Of a DNA stretch of 64,000 nt, positions 16,712 through 26,400 are shown piece by piece. A program made the translations under genes and the position numbers. Positions within the stretch are counted from its first letter, which is position 1. Every line of letters begins with the position of its first letter. The notes beneath the pieces are model-generated. The model searched no databases. It was given only the letters and a program-made list of their open reading frames with translations, and had not been told where the DNA came from. The stretch covers positions 1 through 64,000 of the forward strand of contig CAKZKD010000027.1 in assembly GCA_937121175.1 (NCBI GenBank). The letters are read 5' to 3'. The stretch is from an uncultured Flavobacteriales bacterium. Its GTDB lineage: Bacteria; Bacteroidota; Bacteroidia; Flavobacteriales_G; Salibacteraceae.

Positions 16712-16740
16712 CAAATGTAATTCTTTTTTTATCCCTCACA
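16712..16740 (-). promoter_or_regulatory. Promoter of the candidate small RNA
   Basis: Read on the minus strand, TGTG (16740-16737), a 17-base spacer and TACATTTG (16719-16712) match the Bacteroidota -33/-7 consensus (TTTG, then TAnnTTTG) with one mismatch. The expected start of transcription is near 16705. It lies entirely between the stop of the Hpt gene (16753) and the first hairpin, so the RNA does not need read-through from that gene. Confidence 0.55.
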
Positions 16741-16752
16741 CGATTTTAACTT

Positions 16753-17094
16753 TTATTTAATTTCTTTTTTTAATTCGGCACACAGGACTGGTAATTCTTC
16801 ATTCAACTTGGTTATCAACACTGGAATTTGGTCCATATTGGTTTGTTTTCCGGAGTATTCATTCAGATCCATTATAGTCTGTTTCAATCCATTTGCGTGC
16901 ACTACTAAAATGGAAGGTTTTATCTTGTGTGCAAAAAACTTCACTTGCTTCCAATCACTTGACTTTAACGCGAGATTTAACTCCTCAAGATACTGAGTAT
17001 TGTTGGTAACAAACAACTCAATCATTTCTTTTAAGAATGATTCATCGTTCCCACTCATCTCTCGTATTTCTGATAAATCGTATAACTTTTCCAT
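16753..17094 (-). CDS. Hpt-domain phosphotransfer protein
   Basis: A 113-residue all-alpha histidine phosphotransfer protein. The phosphorylatable His is at about residue 56 in FFAHKIKPSILVV, the Hpt signature (A-H-x-x-K-x-S). It would carry a phosphoryl group between receiver domains in the cytoplasm. It starts one base after the stop of the sigma-54 response regulator gene, so the two are almost certainly co-translated and functionally paired. No histidine kinase is encoded in the window, so the kinase (probably a hybrid one) must lie elsewhere. The reading is firm for the domain; the direction of phosphotransfer is not shown. Confidence 0.85.
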   Translation of the reverse strand: MEKLYDLSEIREMSGNDESFLKEMIELFVTNNTQYLEELNLALKSSDWKQVKFFAHKIKPSILVVHANGLKQTIMDLNEYSGKQTNMDQIPVLITKLNEELPVLCAELKKEIK

Positions 17095-17095
17095 A

Positions 17096-18439
17096 TTAAT
17101 TCAGTTTAACCTCTCCATTTTTAATTAATCGATAAATAGTCGATTTACCCACATCCAGTTTTTCAGCAACCCTTACAACATTACCATTATTTTTAATAAG
17201 ACTGTGTTGGATTATTGCATTGGTATATTCCCTTAGGGTCTTTTCTTCTAACAATAAATCAGAGACACTAGAAGTTGAATTCAACGTGATATCCTTTTCT
17301 TCAATAGTATTTGCATCAGCAAGAATTGTTGCTAATTCAATTACTGCTTTTAATTCTCTTACATTTCCAGGCCATGGGTATCGCATAAGCTTAATTTTCG
17401 CTGCTTTGGAAATCAATTTGGGTTCTATTTCATTTTCTTGTGAAAATTCATCACTAAAATGTTTTGCGAGTGAATAGATATCACTTTTACGCTCCCGCAA
17501 GGGAGGCACGTGTATAGGTAAGCCTAAGATTCTGTATAGCAAGTCATTCCTAAAATTCCCTTTTTCTACTTCCTTGTTTAAGTCCTTATGTGTCGCGACA
17601 ATAATTCTTAATTTTAATTTTATAGGTTTATTTGCACCTACCCTTACCACCTCTCGTTCTTGGAGTACTCGTAAAAGTTTGGCCTGCATCGGAACTGGCA
17701 ACTCCCCAACTTCGTCCAGAAATAATGTACCACCGTTAGCTTCTTCAAACTTCCCAATCCGTTGCTGATCGGCTCCGGTGAATGCTCCTTTTTCATGGCC
17801 AAACAGTTCGGTTTCAATTAATTCTACTGGAATCGCCGCCATGTTTACCGCAACAAAGGGTTTATTTGCGAATACGGAATTGTAATGTATCGCTTTTGCC
17901 ACCAACTCTTTTCCTGTTCCCGTTTCACCAGAAATCGAAACAGTAATATTGCTTGAGATAGCTTTATTCATTTTGGCGAAAACCCGTTCAATTTCTTGAC
18001 TACCACCTTTTATTAAACTTCGAAAATTGTATTTTGAATAAACGGCATCTGAAAGATGTTCAATTTCTTTCTCAAGGTTCACTCTTTCACTCAGATGACG
18101 CAGTGTATTGTGCAGATGCTCTTTCGTATCATCACCTTTTACTACGTAATTAAACACGCCATTTTTGAGTAATTGAACAGCAGTACTCACGTCCTCCTGC
18201 GCAGAGACGACAATAATGCTCGACCTTATCCCCTTCAATCTGAGCTGCTTTATCAATTCTTCACAGGTTAAATCTGGAAGGGAATAGTCTAGTGAAACAA
18301 CATCAAACTCTTTGACTGAAGAGTCTAAAAACTCTGCTCCATCTTTAAAGCAAGTAACATGGTACGAGGCAATTAACTCTATTATATGTTGAAGATACCT
18401 TCTGTAAAAATCATCATCTTCAACAACCGCAATTCTCAT
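17096..18439 (-). CDS. Sigma-54-dependent response regulator, NtrC family
   Basis: 447 residues in three domains. The receiver domain (1-~120) has acidic DDD at 8-10 and phospho-acceptor Asp at about 51 in VVSLDYSLPD. The AAA+ domain (~145-370) has Walker A GETGTGKE (172-179), the sigma-54 contact loop GAFTGAD (219-225), Walker B GGTLFLDEVGE and an arginine-finger segment FRNDLLYRILGLPIHVPPLRER. The C-terminal Fis-type helix-turn-helix is NGNVVRVAEKLDVGKSTIYRLI. Phosphorylation should allow hexamer formation and opening of sigma-54 promoters. It forms a two-gene unit with the Hpt gene. Its targets are unknown; I saw no clear GG-N10-GC -24/-12 element beside the neighbouring small RNA. Confidence 0.93.
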   Translation of the reverse strand: MRIAVVEDDDFYRRYLQHIIELIASYHVTCFKDGAEFLDSSVKEFDVVSLDYSLPDLTCEELIKQLRLKGIRSSIIVVSAQEDVSTAVQLLKNGVFNYVVKGDDTKEHLHNTLRHLSERVNLEKEIEHLSDAVYSKYNFRSLIKGGSQEIERVFAKMNKAISSNITVSISGETGTGKELVAKAIHYNSVFANKPFVAVNMAAIPVELIETELFGHEKGAFTGADQQRIGKFEEANGGTLFLDEVGELPVPMQAKLLRVLQEREVVRVGANKPIKLKLRIIVATHKDLNKEVEKGNFRNDLLYRILGLPIHVPPLRERKSDIYSLAKHFSDEFSQENEIEPKLISKAAKIKLMRYPWPGNVRELKAVIELATILADANTIEEKDITLNSTSSVSDLLLEEKTLREYTNAIIQHSLIKNNGNVVRVAEKLDVGKSTIYRLIKNGEVKLN

Positions 18440-18539
18440 TTGTAGATTTTTCCCAAATATAGAAAATCGAAATTCAAAGAGACGGAACTACCACCGGCTC
18501 ATTTAACCCTATTTTAATCTTTTAAGCCTCTATAATCGG

Positions 18540-18547
18540 TAAATTTG
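18540..18547 (+). promoter_or_regulatory. Possible -7 box before the 18556 gene
   Basis: TAAATTTG matches the TAnnTTTG -7 consensus. No good -33 element stands at the right distance, and the ATG is only eight bases downstream, which would leave almost no leader. Confidence 0.25.
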
Positions 18548-18555
18548 TAAAGCAG

Positions 18556-21246
18556 ATGAAGTACTTCAATTTCATATTAATTTCTGCTCTATTTTTTGGG
18601 CTGTCGTTTCAAGCGTACTCAACCCATAACAAAGCCGGGGAAATCACTTACAGAAAACTTAATGGTTTTACCTATGAAATTACGATTACAACATACACTG
18701 ACCCACAATCAACTGCCGCTGATCGTTGCGAACTAGGAATATTTTTTGGAGATGGAAACTCAGATACTATACCCAGAATTAATCACCCTACTCCTTGTAA
18801 CTCAACGATAAGCTGCAACTGTAATGGTGAAATAATTGTTTCGGGAAAAATCAAGAAAAACGTTTACAGAACTACGCACACTTATCCTGGCCCAGCTGAA
18901 TATATCATCACGGTAGAAGACCCAAACCGTGTTGATCTTGTGCAAAATATTCCCAAGTCTGTTAGTATTCCTTTTGCCCTGCGCTCAACACTAATTATAA
19001 ACCCCTTAGTTGGGTCAAATAGTTCACCTGTACTGACTTTTCCACCTGTAGATGATGCTTGTATTTGTAATCCTTTTTACCACAATCCAGGCGCAGTTGA
19101 CCCAGATGGAGATTCTTTATCATACAGTCTTTCCGTTTGTTATGGTTTAAATGGAGACCCTATTCCCGGATACACATTCCCTCCTGCGTTATGCCCTTCG
19201 AATACCTTCGAAATTGATGCAAAAACAGGCACCTTGACCTGGGATGGTCCTGGCGTTCAGGGAATTTACAATGCTTGTATCCTAATAACGGAATACAGAA
19301 AAAACAGCCGTGGTCAATGGCTAAGAATTGGTGACGTTCTTAGAGATATGCAAATAAATGTAACTGTTTGCGACAATGCACCCCCGCAATTTTTGGAAAA
19401 CGAAGACATTTGTGTAGAAGCTGGAACAACAATTTCCGAGACCGTTATTGCTGTTGATTCCATATTTCAAAATGTATCACTAACTGGAACTGGAGAACCA
19501 TTATTTCTAACCAATTCCCCTGCTCGATTTAATTCGGCTCGTTCTAATGGACAAGTGAGTTCTTCCTTTGACTGGAATACTCAGTGCGTTCACATCAGAA
19601 ATTCTTGGTATCAGATGAATTTTAAAGCTGAAGATGATGGCTCTCCAGTAAGCTTGGTTAACTTTCATAATTTTCAAATTCGAGTAATTGGCCCAGCCCC
19701 TAAAAACGTTCGTAGTTCGACAGGAAAAAATGCTATTACTGTAAGCTGGAATGCATCTGGTTGTGAAAATGCAGTTGGTTATGATATATACAGAAAAATA
19801 GATTCTACTAATTGGTCTCCTGACAGTTGTACTATTGGCATTCCTGCTAATCTAAAATTTACTAAAATTGGCTCCACCAGCGGATATAACTCCACTTCTT
19901 TTTCGGACAACAACAAAGGAATAGGACTGTACCATGGACTGGTATATTGTTACCGTGTTGTTGCCATTTATCCTGGAGAAACGCCCGGCTATTCCTCAGA
20001 AGAAACCTGCAACGAGCTTCCATTTGATGTACCGATAATAAACCGAAATTCAGTGGCTTTAACGAGTGAAACTGGAGGTATCGATAGTGTATCATGGGCA
20101 AAACCCCAAGAAATAAACCTAAACCAGTATGCAGGTCCGTATTATTTCAATGTTTACCGTTCGCCTGAAATAAATTCAGCGAATGACCTCATTTTTACTT
20201 CGGAAAAGGAAGCCAATTATTTTGAATTAGATACACTTTTGAGATACGGCGATTTGAACACCAAATCATCTATCCAAACCTATCTAATTGAATTATTCAG
20301 CGACGATTCTTTGATTGGAACCACACACACTGCGAGCAGTCCTTTTTTGACTGTAGCCTCCGATGATAAACGTTTGCATTTAACACTTGACTTACAGGTT
20401 CCATGGGACAATTTTTTATTCGAAATTTACCGAGAAGATGCTAGTAGCAATTTTGTACTTATTGATACTACGGATGAACCAAATTACACAGACACAGGAT
20501 TGGTGAATGAGAGAGAATACACCTACCAGGTTAGAACAATTGGCAGATACAGTATTGAAGAACTACCAGATACCATTTACAATTTCTCTCAAATTGCAAG
20601 TGGAATTCCAAAGGACACTATTCCCCCGTGTCCACCAGACAAACCTAATATCGATAGCAAATGTGAGCTTTTTCAGAATGAACTTACTTGGAATAATGTG
20701 AACAACACTTGCCAATATAAAGACGCAATTGGATACAACATCTACCGTTCAGAATTTGTTGGTAGCGAGTATAAGTTGGTAGGAAGTACAACAAGCCCAA
20801 GTGACACAACGATTTTTTTCGATGAATTATTATCAGTCGCTGGATGCTATGCTGTTACTGCAATAGATTCTTTTGAGAATGAATCACAGTTTAGTCCTAG
20901 AGTTTGCGTGGATAATTGTCCTTTGTACGAGCTTCCAAACGTTTTTAGTCCAGGAGGCGATGGAATTAATGATGTTTTTCATCCTATTTATCCTTGGAGA
21001 TATGTTCAAGATGTTGACATGACTATCTTTAACCGATGGGGTCAAATAGTTTTTGAAACCGATAATCCAGAAATTTTATGGAACGGAATAAACCAATTAA
21101 CAAGTGAAACTTGCCCTTCAGGCGTGTACTTCTATGTTTGTGTAGTGAATGAAATAAGACTTTCAGGAATTATACCAAGAGAAATAAAAGGAAGTATTAC
21201 GTTACTAAATCAACCCGATTACCAAAAGCCAAAAAACGCTGAATAG
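18556..21246 (+). CDS. Large secreted protein with fibronectin-like repeats and CHU_C sorting domain
   Basis: 896 residues. A signal peptide (MKYFNFILISALFFGLSFQAYS) is followed by THNKAGEITYRKL, the N-terminal domain shared with the other giants. That domain closes with DPDGDSLSYSL and LRDMQINVTVC. Fibronectin-III-like units follow, with repeated x-Y-x-I-Y-R-x motifs: VGYDIYRKID, YYFNVYRSPE, FLFEIYRED and IGYNIYRSEF. From about residue 791 there is a CHU_C 'gliding motility-associated' domain (LPNVFSPGGDGINDVF, MTIFNRWGQIVFE, CPSGVYFYVCVV), a T9SS type B signal. It is the smallest of the five paralogs and lacks the nested module of the other four. Seven bases separate it from riboflavin synthase, so read-through is likely, but I see no functional tie. 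Confidence 0.88.
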   Translation: MKYFNFILISALFFGLSFQAYSTHNKAGEITYRKLNGFTYEITITTYTDPQSTAADRCELGIFFGDGNSDTIPRINHPTPCNSTISCNCNGEIIVSGKIKKNVYRTTHTYPGPAEYIITVEDPNRVDLVQNIPKSVSIPFALRSTLIINPLVGSNSSPVLTFPPVDDACICNPFYHNPGAVDPDGDSLSYSLSVCYGLNGDPIPGYTFPPALCPSNTFEIDAKTGTLTWDGPGVQGIYNACILITEYRKNSRGQWLRIGDVLRDMQINVTVCDNAPPQFLENEDICVEAGTTISETVIAVDSIFQNVSLTGTGEPLFLTNSPARFNSARSNGQVSSSFDWNTQCVHIRNSWYQMNFKAEDDGSPVSLVNFHNFQIRVIGPAPKNVRSSTGKNAITVSWNASGCENAVGYDIYRKIDSTNWSPDSCTIGIPANLKFTKIGSTSGYNSTSFSDNNKGIGLYHGLVYCYRVVAIYPGETPGYSSEETCNELPFDVPIINRNSVALTSETGGIDSVSWAKPQEINLNQYAGPYYFNVYRSPEINSANDLIFTSEKEANYFELDTLLRYGDLNTKSSIQTYLIELFSDDSLIGTTHTASSPFLTVASDDKRLHLTLDLQVPWDNFLFEIYREDASSNFVLIDTTDEPNYTDTGLVNEREYTYQVRTIGRYSIEELPDTIYNFSQIASGIPKDTIPPCPPDKPNIDSKCELFQNELTWNNVNNTCQYKDAIGYNIYRSEFVGSEYKLVGSTTSPSDTTIFFDELLSVAGCYAVTAIDSFENESQFSPRVCVDNCPLYELPNVFSPGGDGINDVFHPIYPWRYVQDVDMTIFNRWGQIVFETDNPEILWNGINQLTSETCPSGVYFYVCVVNEIRLSGIIPREIKGSITLLNQPDYQKPKNAE

Positions 21247-21253
21247 ATAGAAT

Positions 21254-21850
21254 ATGTTTACAGGAATTATTGAAGACCTAGGCACAGTAGTAGCAATTAA
21301 CCATTCGGAATCCAATATTGATCTCACCATAAAAAGTAAGGTCTCGGGTGAACTAAAAATTGACCAAAGTATTTCTCATAATGGGGTTTGCTTGACCGTT
21401 GTCGAGTTACCAAGTAACGATTCACATATAGTAACAGCAATTGATGAAACTCTTCAAAAAAGCAATCTTGGTGAGTTAAAAATAGGAGATGTTGTCAACT
21501 TAGAACGTTGTATGCAAATGAATGGTAGATTAGACGGCCATATTGTGCAAGGCCACGTTGATCAAACTGGCAAAGTAGAATCTATTTCAGAAAAAGAAGG
21601 CAGTTGGTTCTTTACAATTTCCTATGACGATTCTTTAGGCAATGTTACCGTTGAAAAAGGTTCGATTTGCCTAAACGGAACTAGTCTTACCGCCTTCAAT
21701 TGCTCCGCTGGTACTTTCACGGTTGCAATTATTCCTTACACCTTTGAACATACTTCTTTCAAGAATCTTCTAATTGGTGATACGGTTAACTTAGAGTTCG
21801 ACATACTTGGCAAATACATCAAAACCTACATGAATCAACTTTCTTTATAG
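21254..21850 (+). CDS. ribE: Riboflavin synthase, alpha chain
   Basis: Joins two molecules of 6,7-dimethyl-8-ribityllumazine to give riboflavin. The 198-residue protein has the two lumazine-binding barrels in tandem. The first opens [12 protein letters not shown] and contains [12 protein letters not shown]; the second follows [14 protein letters not shown] and contains [12 protein letters not shown]. Length is standard. It sits directly behind a surface-protein gene and away from other rib genes, and no FMN riboswitch can fit in the seven-base gap. Its end overlaps the convergent carboxylase gene by six bases. Confidence 0.95.
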   Translation: MFTGIIEDLGTVVAINHSESNIDLTIKSKVSGELKIDQSISHNGVCLTVVELPSNDSHIVTAIDETLQKSNLGELKIGDVVNLERCMQMNGRLDGHIVQGHVDQTGKVESISEKEGSWFFTISYDDSLGNVTVEKGSICLNGTSLTAFNCSAGTFTVAIIPYTFEHTSFKNLLIGDTVNLEFDILGKYIKTYMNQLSL

Positions 21851-23389
21851 GGGAATATTACCGTGTTTTTTCTTTGGTAATGTATCAACCTTGTTTGATA
21901 ACATTCTAAATGCCTTGATAAGCTTGGTTCTTGTATCTTTTGGTTCAATGACCTCATCGACGTAACCTCTCGCTGCTGCATTATACGGATTTGCAAAAAG
22001 CTCTGCATATTCGGCCTCTTTTTCTTGAAGCTTCTCCGTTGGATTTTCAGCACTTTTTATTTCATTCTTAAAAATGATTTCTGCTGCTCCTTTTGCACCC
22101 ATTACCGCAATTTCCGCAGTTGGCCAAGCAAAATTCATATCTGCCCCAATGTGCTTGGAATTCATTACGTCATAAGCGCCACCATATGCTTTTCGAGTAA
22201 TTACCGTAATACGTGGAACTGTTGCCTCACAAAAAGCATAAAGTAATTTCGCGCCATTGCTTATTATTCCGTTCCATTCTTGGTCTGTTCCAGGTAAGAA
22301 TCCAGGCACATCCTCAAACACTAATAGTGGAATGTTAAAACTATCGCAGAAACGCACAAACCTTCCACCTTTTCTACTCGATTGAATATCGAGAACTCCT
22401 GCCAAAACCGCTGGCTGATTAGCAACTATACCAATAGATTTCCCTCCAATTTTGGCGAAGCCAACAACAATATTTTCAGCAAAATCCTTATGCACTTCCA
22501 TGAACGTATCAGCATCCACGGTTTCCTCAATCACCTCTCTGATATCATAAGGTTGATTTGGGTTCTCAGGAATGATGTCGTTTAACTTTAAGCGGTCTTC
22601 ATTTGAACTTATATCATAAGTTTCTGTAGGCGATTCCTCTTCACAATTCTGAGGAATATAGTTCATCAATTGTTTGATGTTATTAATAGCTACAATTTCG
22701 TTTGCACAACTAAAATGAGTAACTCCAGACTTGGTAGAATGTGCCGATGCCCCTCCTAAATCTTCGGCTGAAACTTCTTCGTGAGTCACTGTTTTTACAA
22801 CGTTTGGTCCTGTGACAAACATGTAAGAAGTGTTTTCCACCATAAAAACAAAATCCGTTAAGGCTGGGGAATAAACTGCTCCTCCTGCGCATGGACCCAT
22901 AATAGCCGATATTTGAGGAACTACACCACTTGCTCGGGTATTACGGTAGAAAATGTCGGCGTATCCGCCTAAGGAAACAACACCTTCTTGAATTCGAGCT
23001 CCGCCACTATCGTTGAGTCCAATTACGGGTGCACCATTCTTTACGGCCATGTCCATAATTTTGCAAATTTTTTCCGCATGTGCCTCCGCCAAAGAACCAC
23101 CTAGTACAGTAAAGTCTTGTGAAAAAACATAAACTAGTCTCGAATTTATAGTTCCATAACCCGTAACCACTCCATCGCCAAGAAACTTCTGCTTATCTAA
23201 GCCAAAATTGGAACTACGATGTGTAACAAGCATTCCTATTTCTTCAAAAGAACCTTCGTCTAATAAAAAATGAAGGCGCTCTCTCGCTGTAAGCTTAGAT
23301 TTTTTGTGCTGAGCATCAATTCTTAATTGCCCACCACCAAGCTTTGCTTCTTCTCTTCGTTCGTTTAAATCGCGAATTTTTTCTTGCAT
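21845..23389 (-). CDS. Acyl-CoA carboxylase, carboxyltransferase (beta) subunit
   Basis: A 514-residue crotonase-fold carboxyltransferase that moves CO2 from biotin to an acyl-CoA, most likely propionyl-CoA. Motifs seen: [19 protein letters not shown] at the start, [14 protein letters not shown] with the oxyanion glycines, [18 protein letters not shown], and in the second half [23 protein letters not shown] and [14 protein letters not shown]. The ATG at 23389 ([20 protein letters not shown]) is the usual family start. The alpha (biotin carboxylase) and carrier subunits are not adjacent. The substrate preference (propionyl rather than acetyl, methylcrotonyl or methylmalonyl) rests on general similarity only. 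Confidence 0.9.
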   Translation of the reverse strand: MQEKIRDLNERREEAKLGGGQLRIDAQHKKSKLTARERLHFLLDEGSFEEIGMLVTHRSSNFGLDKQKFLGDGVVTGYGTINSRLVYVFSQDFTVLGGSLAEAHAEKICKIMDMAVKNGAPVIGLNDSGGARIQEGVVSLGGYADIFYRNTRASGVVPQISAIMGPCAGGAVYSPALTDFVFMVENTSYMFVTGPNVVKTVTHEEVSAEDLGGASAHSTKSGVTHFSCANEIVAINNIKQLMNYIPQNCEEESPTETYDISSNEDRLKLNDIIPENPNQPYDIREVIEETVDADTFMEVHKDFAENIVVGFAKIGGKSIGIVANQPAVLAGVLDIQSSRKGGRFVRFCDSFNIPLLVFEDVPGFLPGTDQEWNGIISNGAKLLYAFCEATVPRITVITRKAYGGAYDVMNSKHIGADMNFAWPTAEIAVMGAKGAAEIIFKNEIKSAENPTEKLQEKEAEYAELFANPYNAAARGYVDEVIEPKDTRTKLIKAFRMLSNKVDTLPKKKHGNIPL

Positions 23390-23429
23390 ACAGCCTCTTT
23401 TTGTTACAATGTAGGGGACCAAAAATAAA

Positions 23430-23457
23430 AAAGACCGCTCTGTTAGAAGCGGTCTTT
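23430..23457 (-). terminator. Terminator of the 23485/28682 operon
   Basis: AAAGACCGCT (23430-23439) pairs with AGCGGTCTTT (23448-23457) around an eight-base loop. On the minus strand the stem is followed by TTTTTATTTTT. It lies between the end of the giant gene (23485) and the carboxylase start (23389), so the carboxylase needs its own promoter. Confidence 0.85.
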
Positions 23458-23484
23458 ACAATTATTGTATGAATTAGTTTAAAA

Positions 23485-26400
23485 TTATTGTTTCTCGGTA
23501 TAAACTATGGTCACTGTTCCTCGATACTCGTGACGCTCGGCTTCATCAAATGTATCTCCAATAAGGAATCTATACGGGTAAACACCTGCCTTCATAAATT
23601 CGCCGCTTCTACTATCTTTACCGTCCCAACCATCTGCGTAGTCACTAGATTCAAAGAGTAGTTCTCCCCATCGATTATAAACAAACATTTGATACTGATT
23701 AAAATCTATCCCTTTACCGATAGGCTTGAATACGTCATTTATTCCATCTCCGTTAGGTGAAAATGCTTTTGGTATAAACAGCGAGAATTCAGGTCCAATT
23801 TCCACATTATAAACGGTATCACTTGTACACCCGTTAGGCGCAGTTACTTCCAATTTAACAGGATATCGATCTTGATGAGTTTCTGGAAAGGTAAGTTCAG
23901 GGTGTTGTTCTTCACTAGTTGCAAAAGTTCCGAAAGTCCAGTTCCACTCTTGAATATCAATTAAAGATTTATCCACAAATTGCACATCAGGATTCTGAGT
24001 TGTAGGCTTTTTGGGTTCCCAATCAAAAAGAGGAATTGGTGAACGAAGAACATTTACAAAAGATTCTTTAGTCAAACTATCCCTACACCCGTGTTCATCT
24101 GTAATGGAAAGGGTCACATCATATAATCCCGGCAGTTTATAAAACGAAGGCGCTTGATTGCAACCGTAAAATTCAATTCCATTACCAAAGTCCCAAATAC
24201 AATTTACCCCTTGCTTAGGACTCGTATTTGTATAGATAATTTTCGCAGGGTGACATGCCTCAACTACATCCGCATCAAAATTTACAACGGGTAGCGGGAG
24301 AACTTCCACGGTCATTGAATTCGAAACGCTTGGAGAGCCACATTGATCACGCACAGTAACAGTATAAGTTGTTGGTTCACCTGGACTTGCCAAAGGGTTT
24401 GGCAAATTCGGGTCATTGATTCCAAGTTTTGGTGACCAATCGTAAATAAAACCTCTACCATCACCACCAGCTGCCGTAACTGGCAACTGTGTGTTTTCGT
24501 TCAAGCATACTGTTCTATTTTCAGGCATTTCTACACTCAATGAATCAAACAGTTCAACTCTAATTTTTCGAGTGAGGCTAATACATCCTGCAGTATCCTG
24601 AGCATACACCCAATATGTTGTACTTTCTTCCGGGCAAACTCGTTGTGCCTGAACCGTACTTGATATTCCGGGAATCCATTGATAAGAATACTCCGCACTA
24701 TTCCCACCAGTTGCGTTTACAATCATATCTGCACAAGTACTTACACAAATAGTAGTAGAATCGTATGTTGAAGTAAGTTGAACTTCTGGTGGTTCAATGA
24801 CCGTAATGGTGTCGAAAACACTACAATCGTTGATATCTTTAACTCTTATAAAATAGGTTTCTGGTTCAAGTTTATTGAATGAACTTATCTGACTGTATGT
24901 AGCGCCTTGATTTCGAGTGTAGAACAAAGCCTGCTTTCCACCACGCGCATAAATTTCAATTTGCCCATCATCTGTGCCGTTACAGGTACCGTTTTTATGA
25001 ACTATACTATCAACCACAACCTTAGGATACTCCTGAATAGTAATGTTTTTCACGAACGTACAGTTGTTTGCATCAGTTAAAATCAGTGAGTCTGGCCCAC
25101 CTGAAAGCCTCAGCGCTGAATCTCGAGTAGAGCCATTCCCCCATTGATAATTGTAAGGTGTAACACCACCTACAGCTACACCATGAGCCCACGCATCCGC
25201 ATCACCATTACAGGTAACCTCGGAGTAGTACAAGTCCGCATACAAGGAATCTGGATGCCACAAGGTAACTTCTATTGGCTTAGTTTGACAAACTGGATTA
25301 CTAGCTGACTGCACCACCACAGTATATTTACCCGAATCTAACCCCGTGAAAACTGGGTTATTAGGTATGAAACTTGAACTTGGGTTAATGCTGTACGACA
25401 GTTGACCTACTCCTTGGCTTGCAAAAATGTTTATCTCACCATTACCAGCATTGAAACAATCCAAATCCTTTGTAGTGATAGAGTCAATAATTGGTGCATC
25501 ATTCGTAAATGTATCGATAAACTCGCGGAAACATTTCCCAGCATCTGTAACTCTTATAGTGTAGTATCCATTGTTCAAGTTATTGAACATCCCATTACTA
25601 TTCGCTAAGTTTTTACCACCACCAACTAAGGTGTATGAATACGGAGTCAACCCACCAACTCCTGTAATTTGAATCGACCCATTATCAAAACCACAACTAG
25701 GTGGGTTAGGGGTTACGACCGGATCAGGTAAGGCTCTCATGTTTATGCGAAATGTATCGTTTATGTTGCAACCACAAGTATCACCAAAAGTTAAATAGAA
25801 TTCTGTGTTTACTGTTGCCATTAATCTAGGGTTAGCAATAGTATCATTTGATATGTAAGCAGAAGTATCACTTGCAGTCCAACGATAAAATCGATCTCCA
25901 GGACAAGAAGTTCTTGTATTTACATTTACAGAAATTGTATCAAACGGACATAAAATTGTGTCTTTACTTACGTCTAACTTTATTAAATCCAAATGAATTT
26001 TTGTCGAAGTACCAGAACACTTATTGAAAGTGTCTTGAACAAATGCCTGATAGGTAATTGAATCTGTGATACTTGCGATCGGATTATAAATGGTGTCAGT
26101 GTTCAAAAATTTACTTGGCGTCCAAGTATATTTATATGCCATAGGATCGGGAGCTTGACAAACATTAAATTTAATATTCGGCCTGTTTTTGTCGTTAAAC
26201 AAAGACGGGATTGGAATTGCACATGCTCCAGAGGCCGCAGTTGCCCCTCTAACAGAAGAGTATGAAGTCGTAGTGTATCGAATTCGACAATTTTCTGAAG
26301 TTCCAGAATTTAAATAACATATTTCGATAAGAAGGTTCGATGTGCCATCATAATCATAACCAATATCAAAAGGGTGGTAGTTCCATCCCTGTTGTACAAC

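Noticed and set aside
21247-21253. FMN riboswitch ahead of ribE
   Set aside because: Only seven bases separate the genes, so no aptamer fits.
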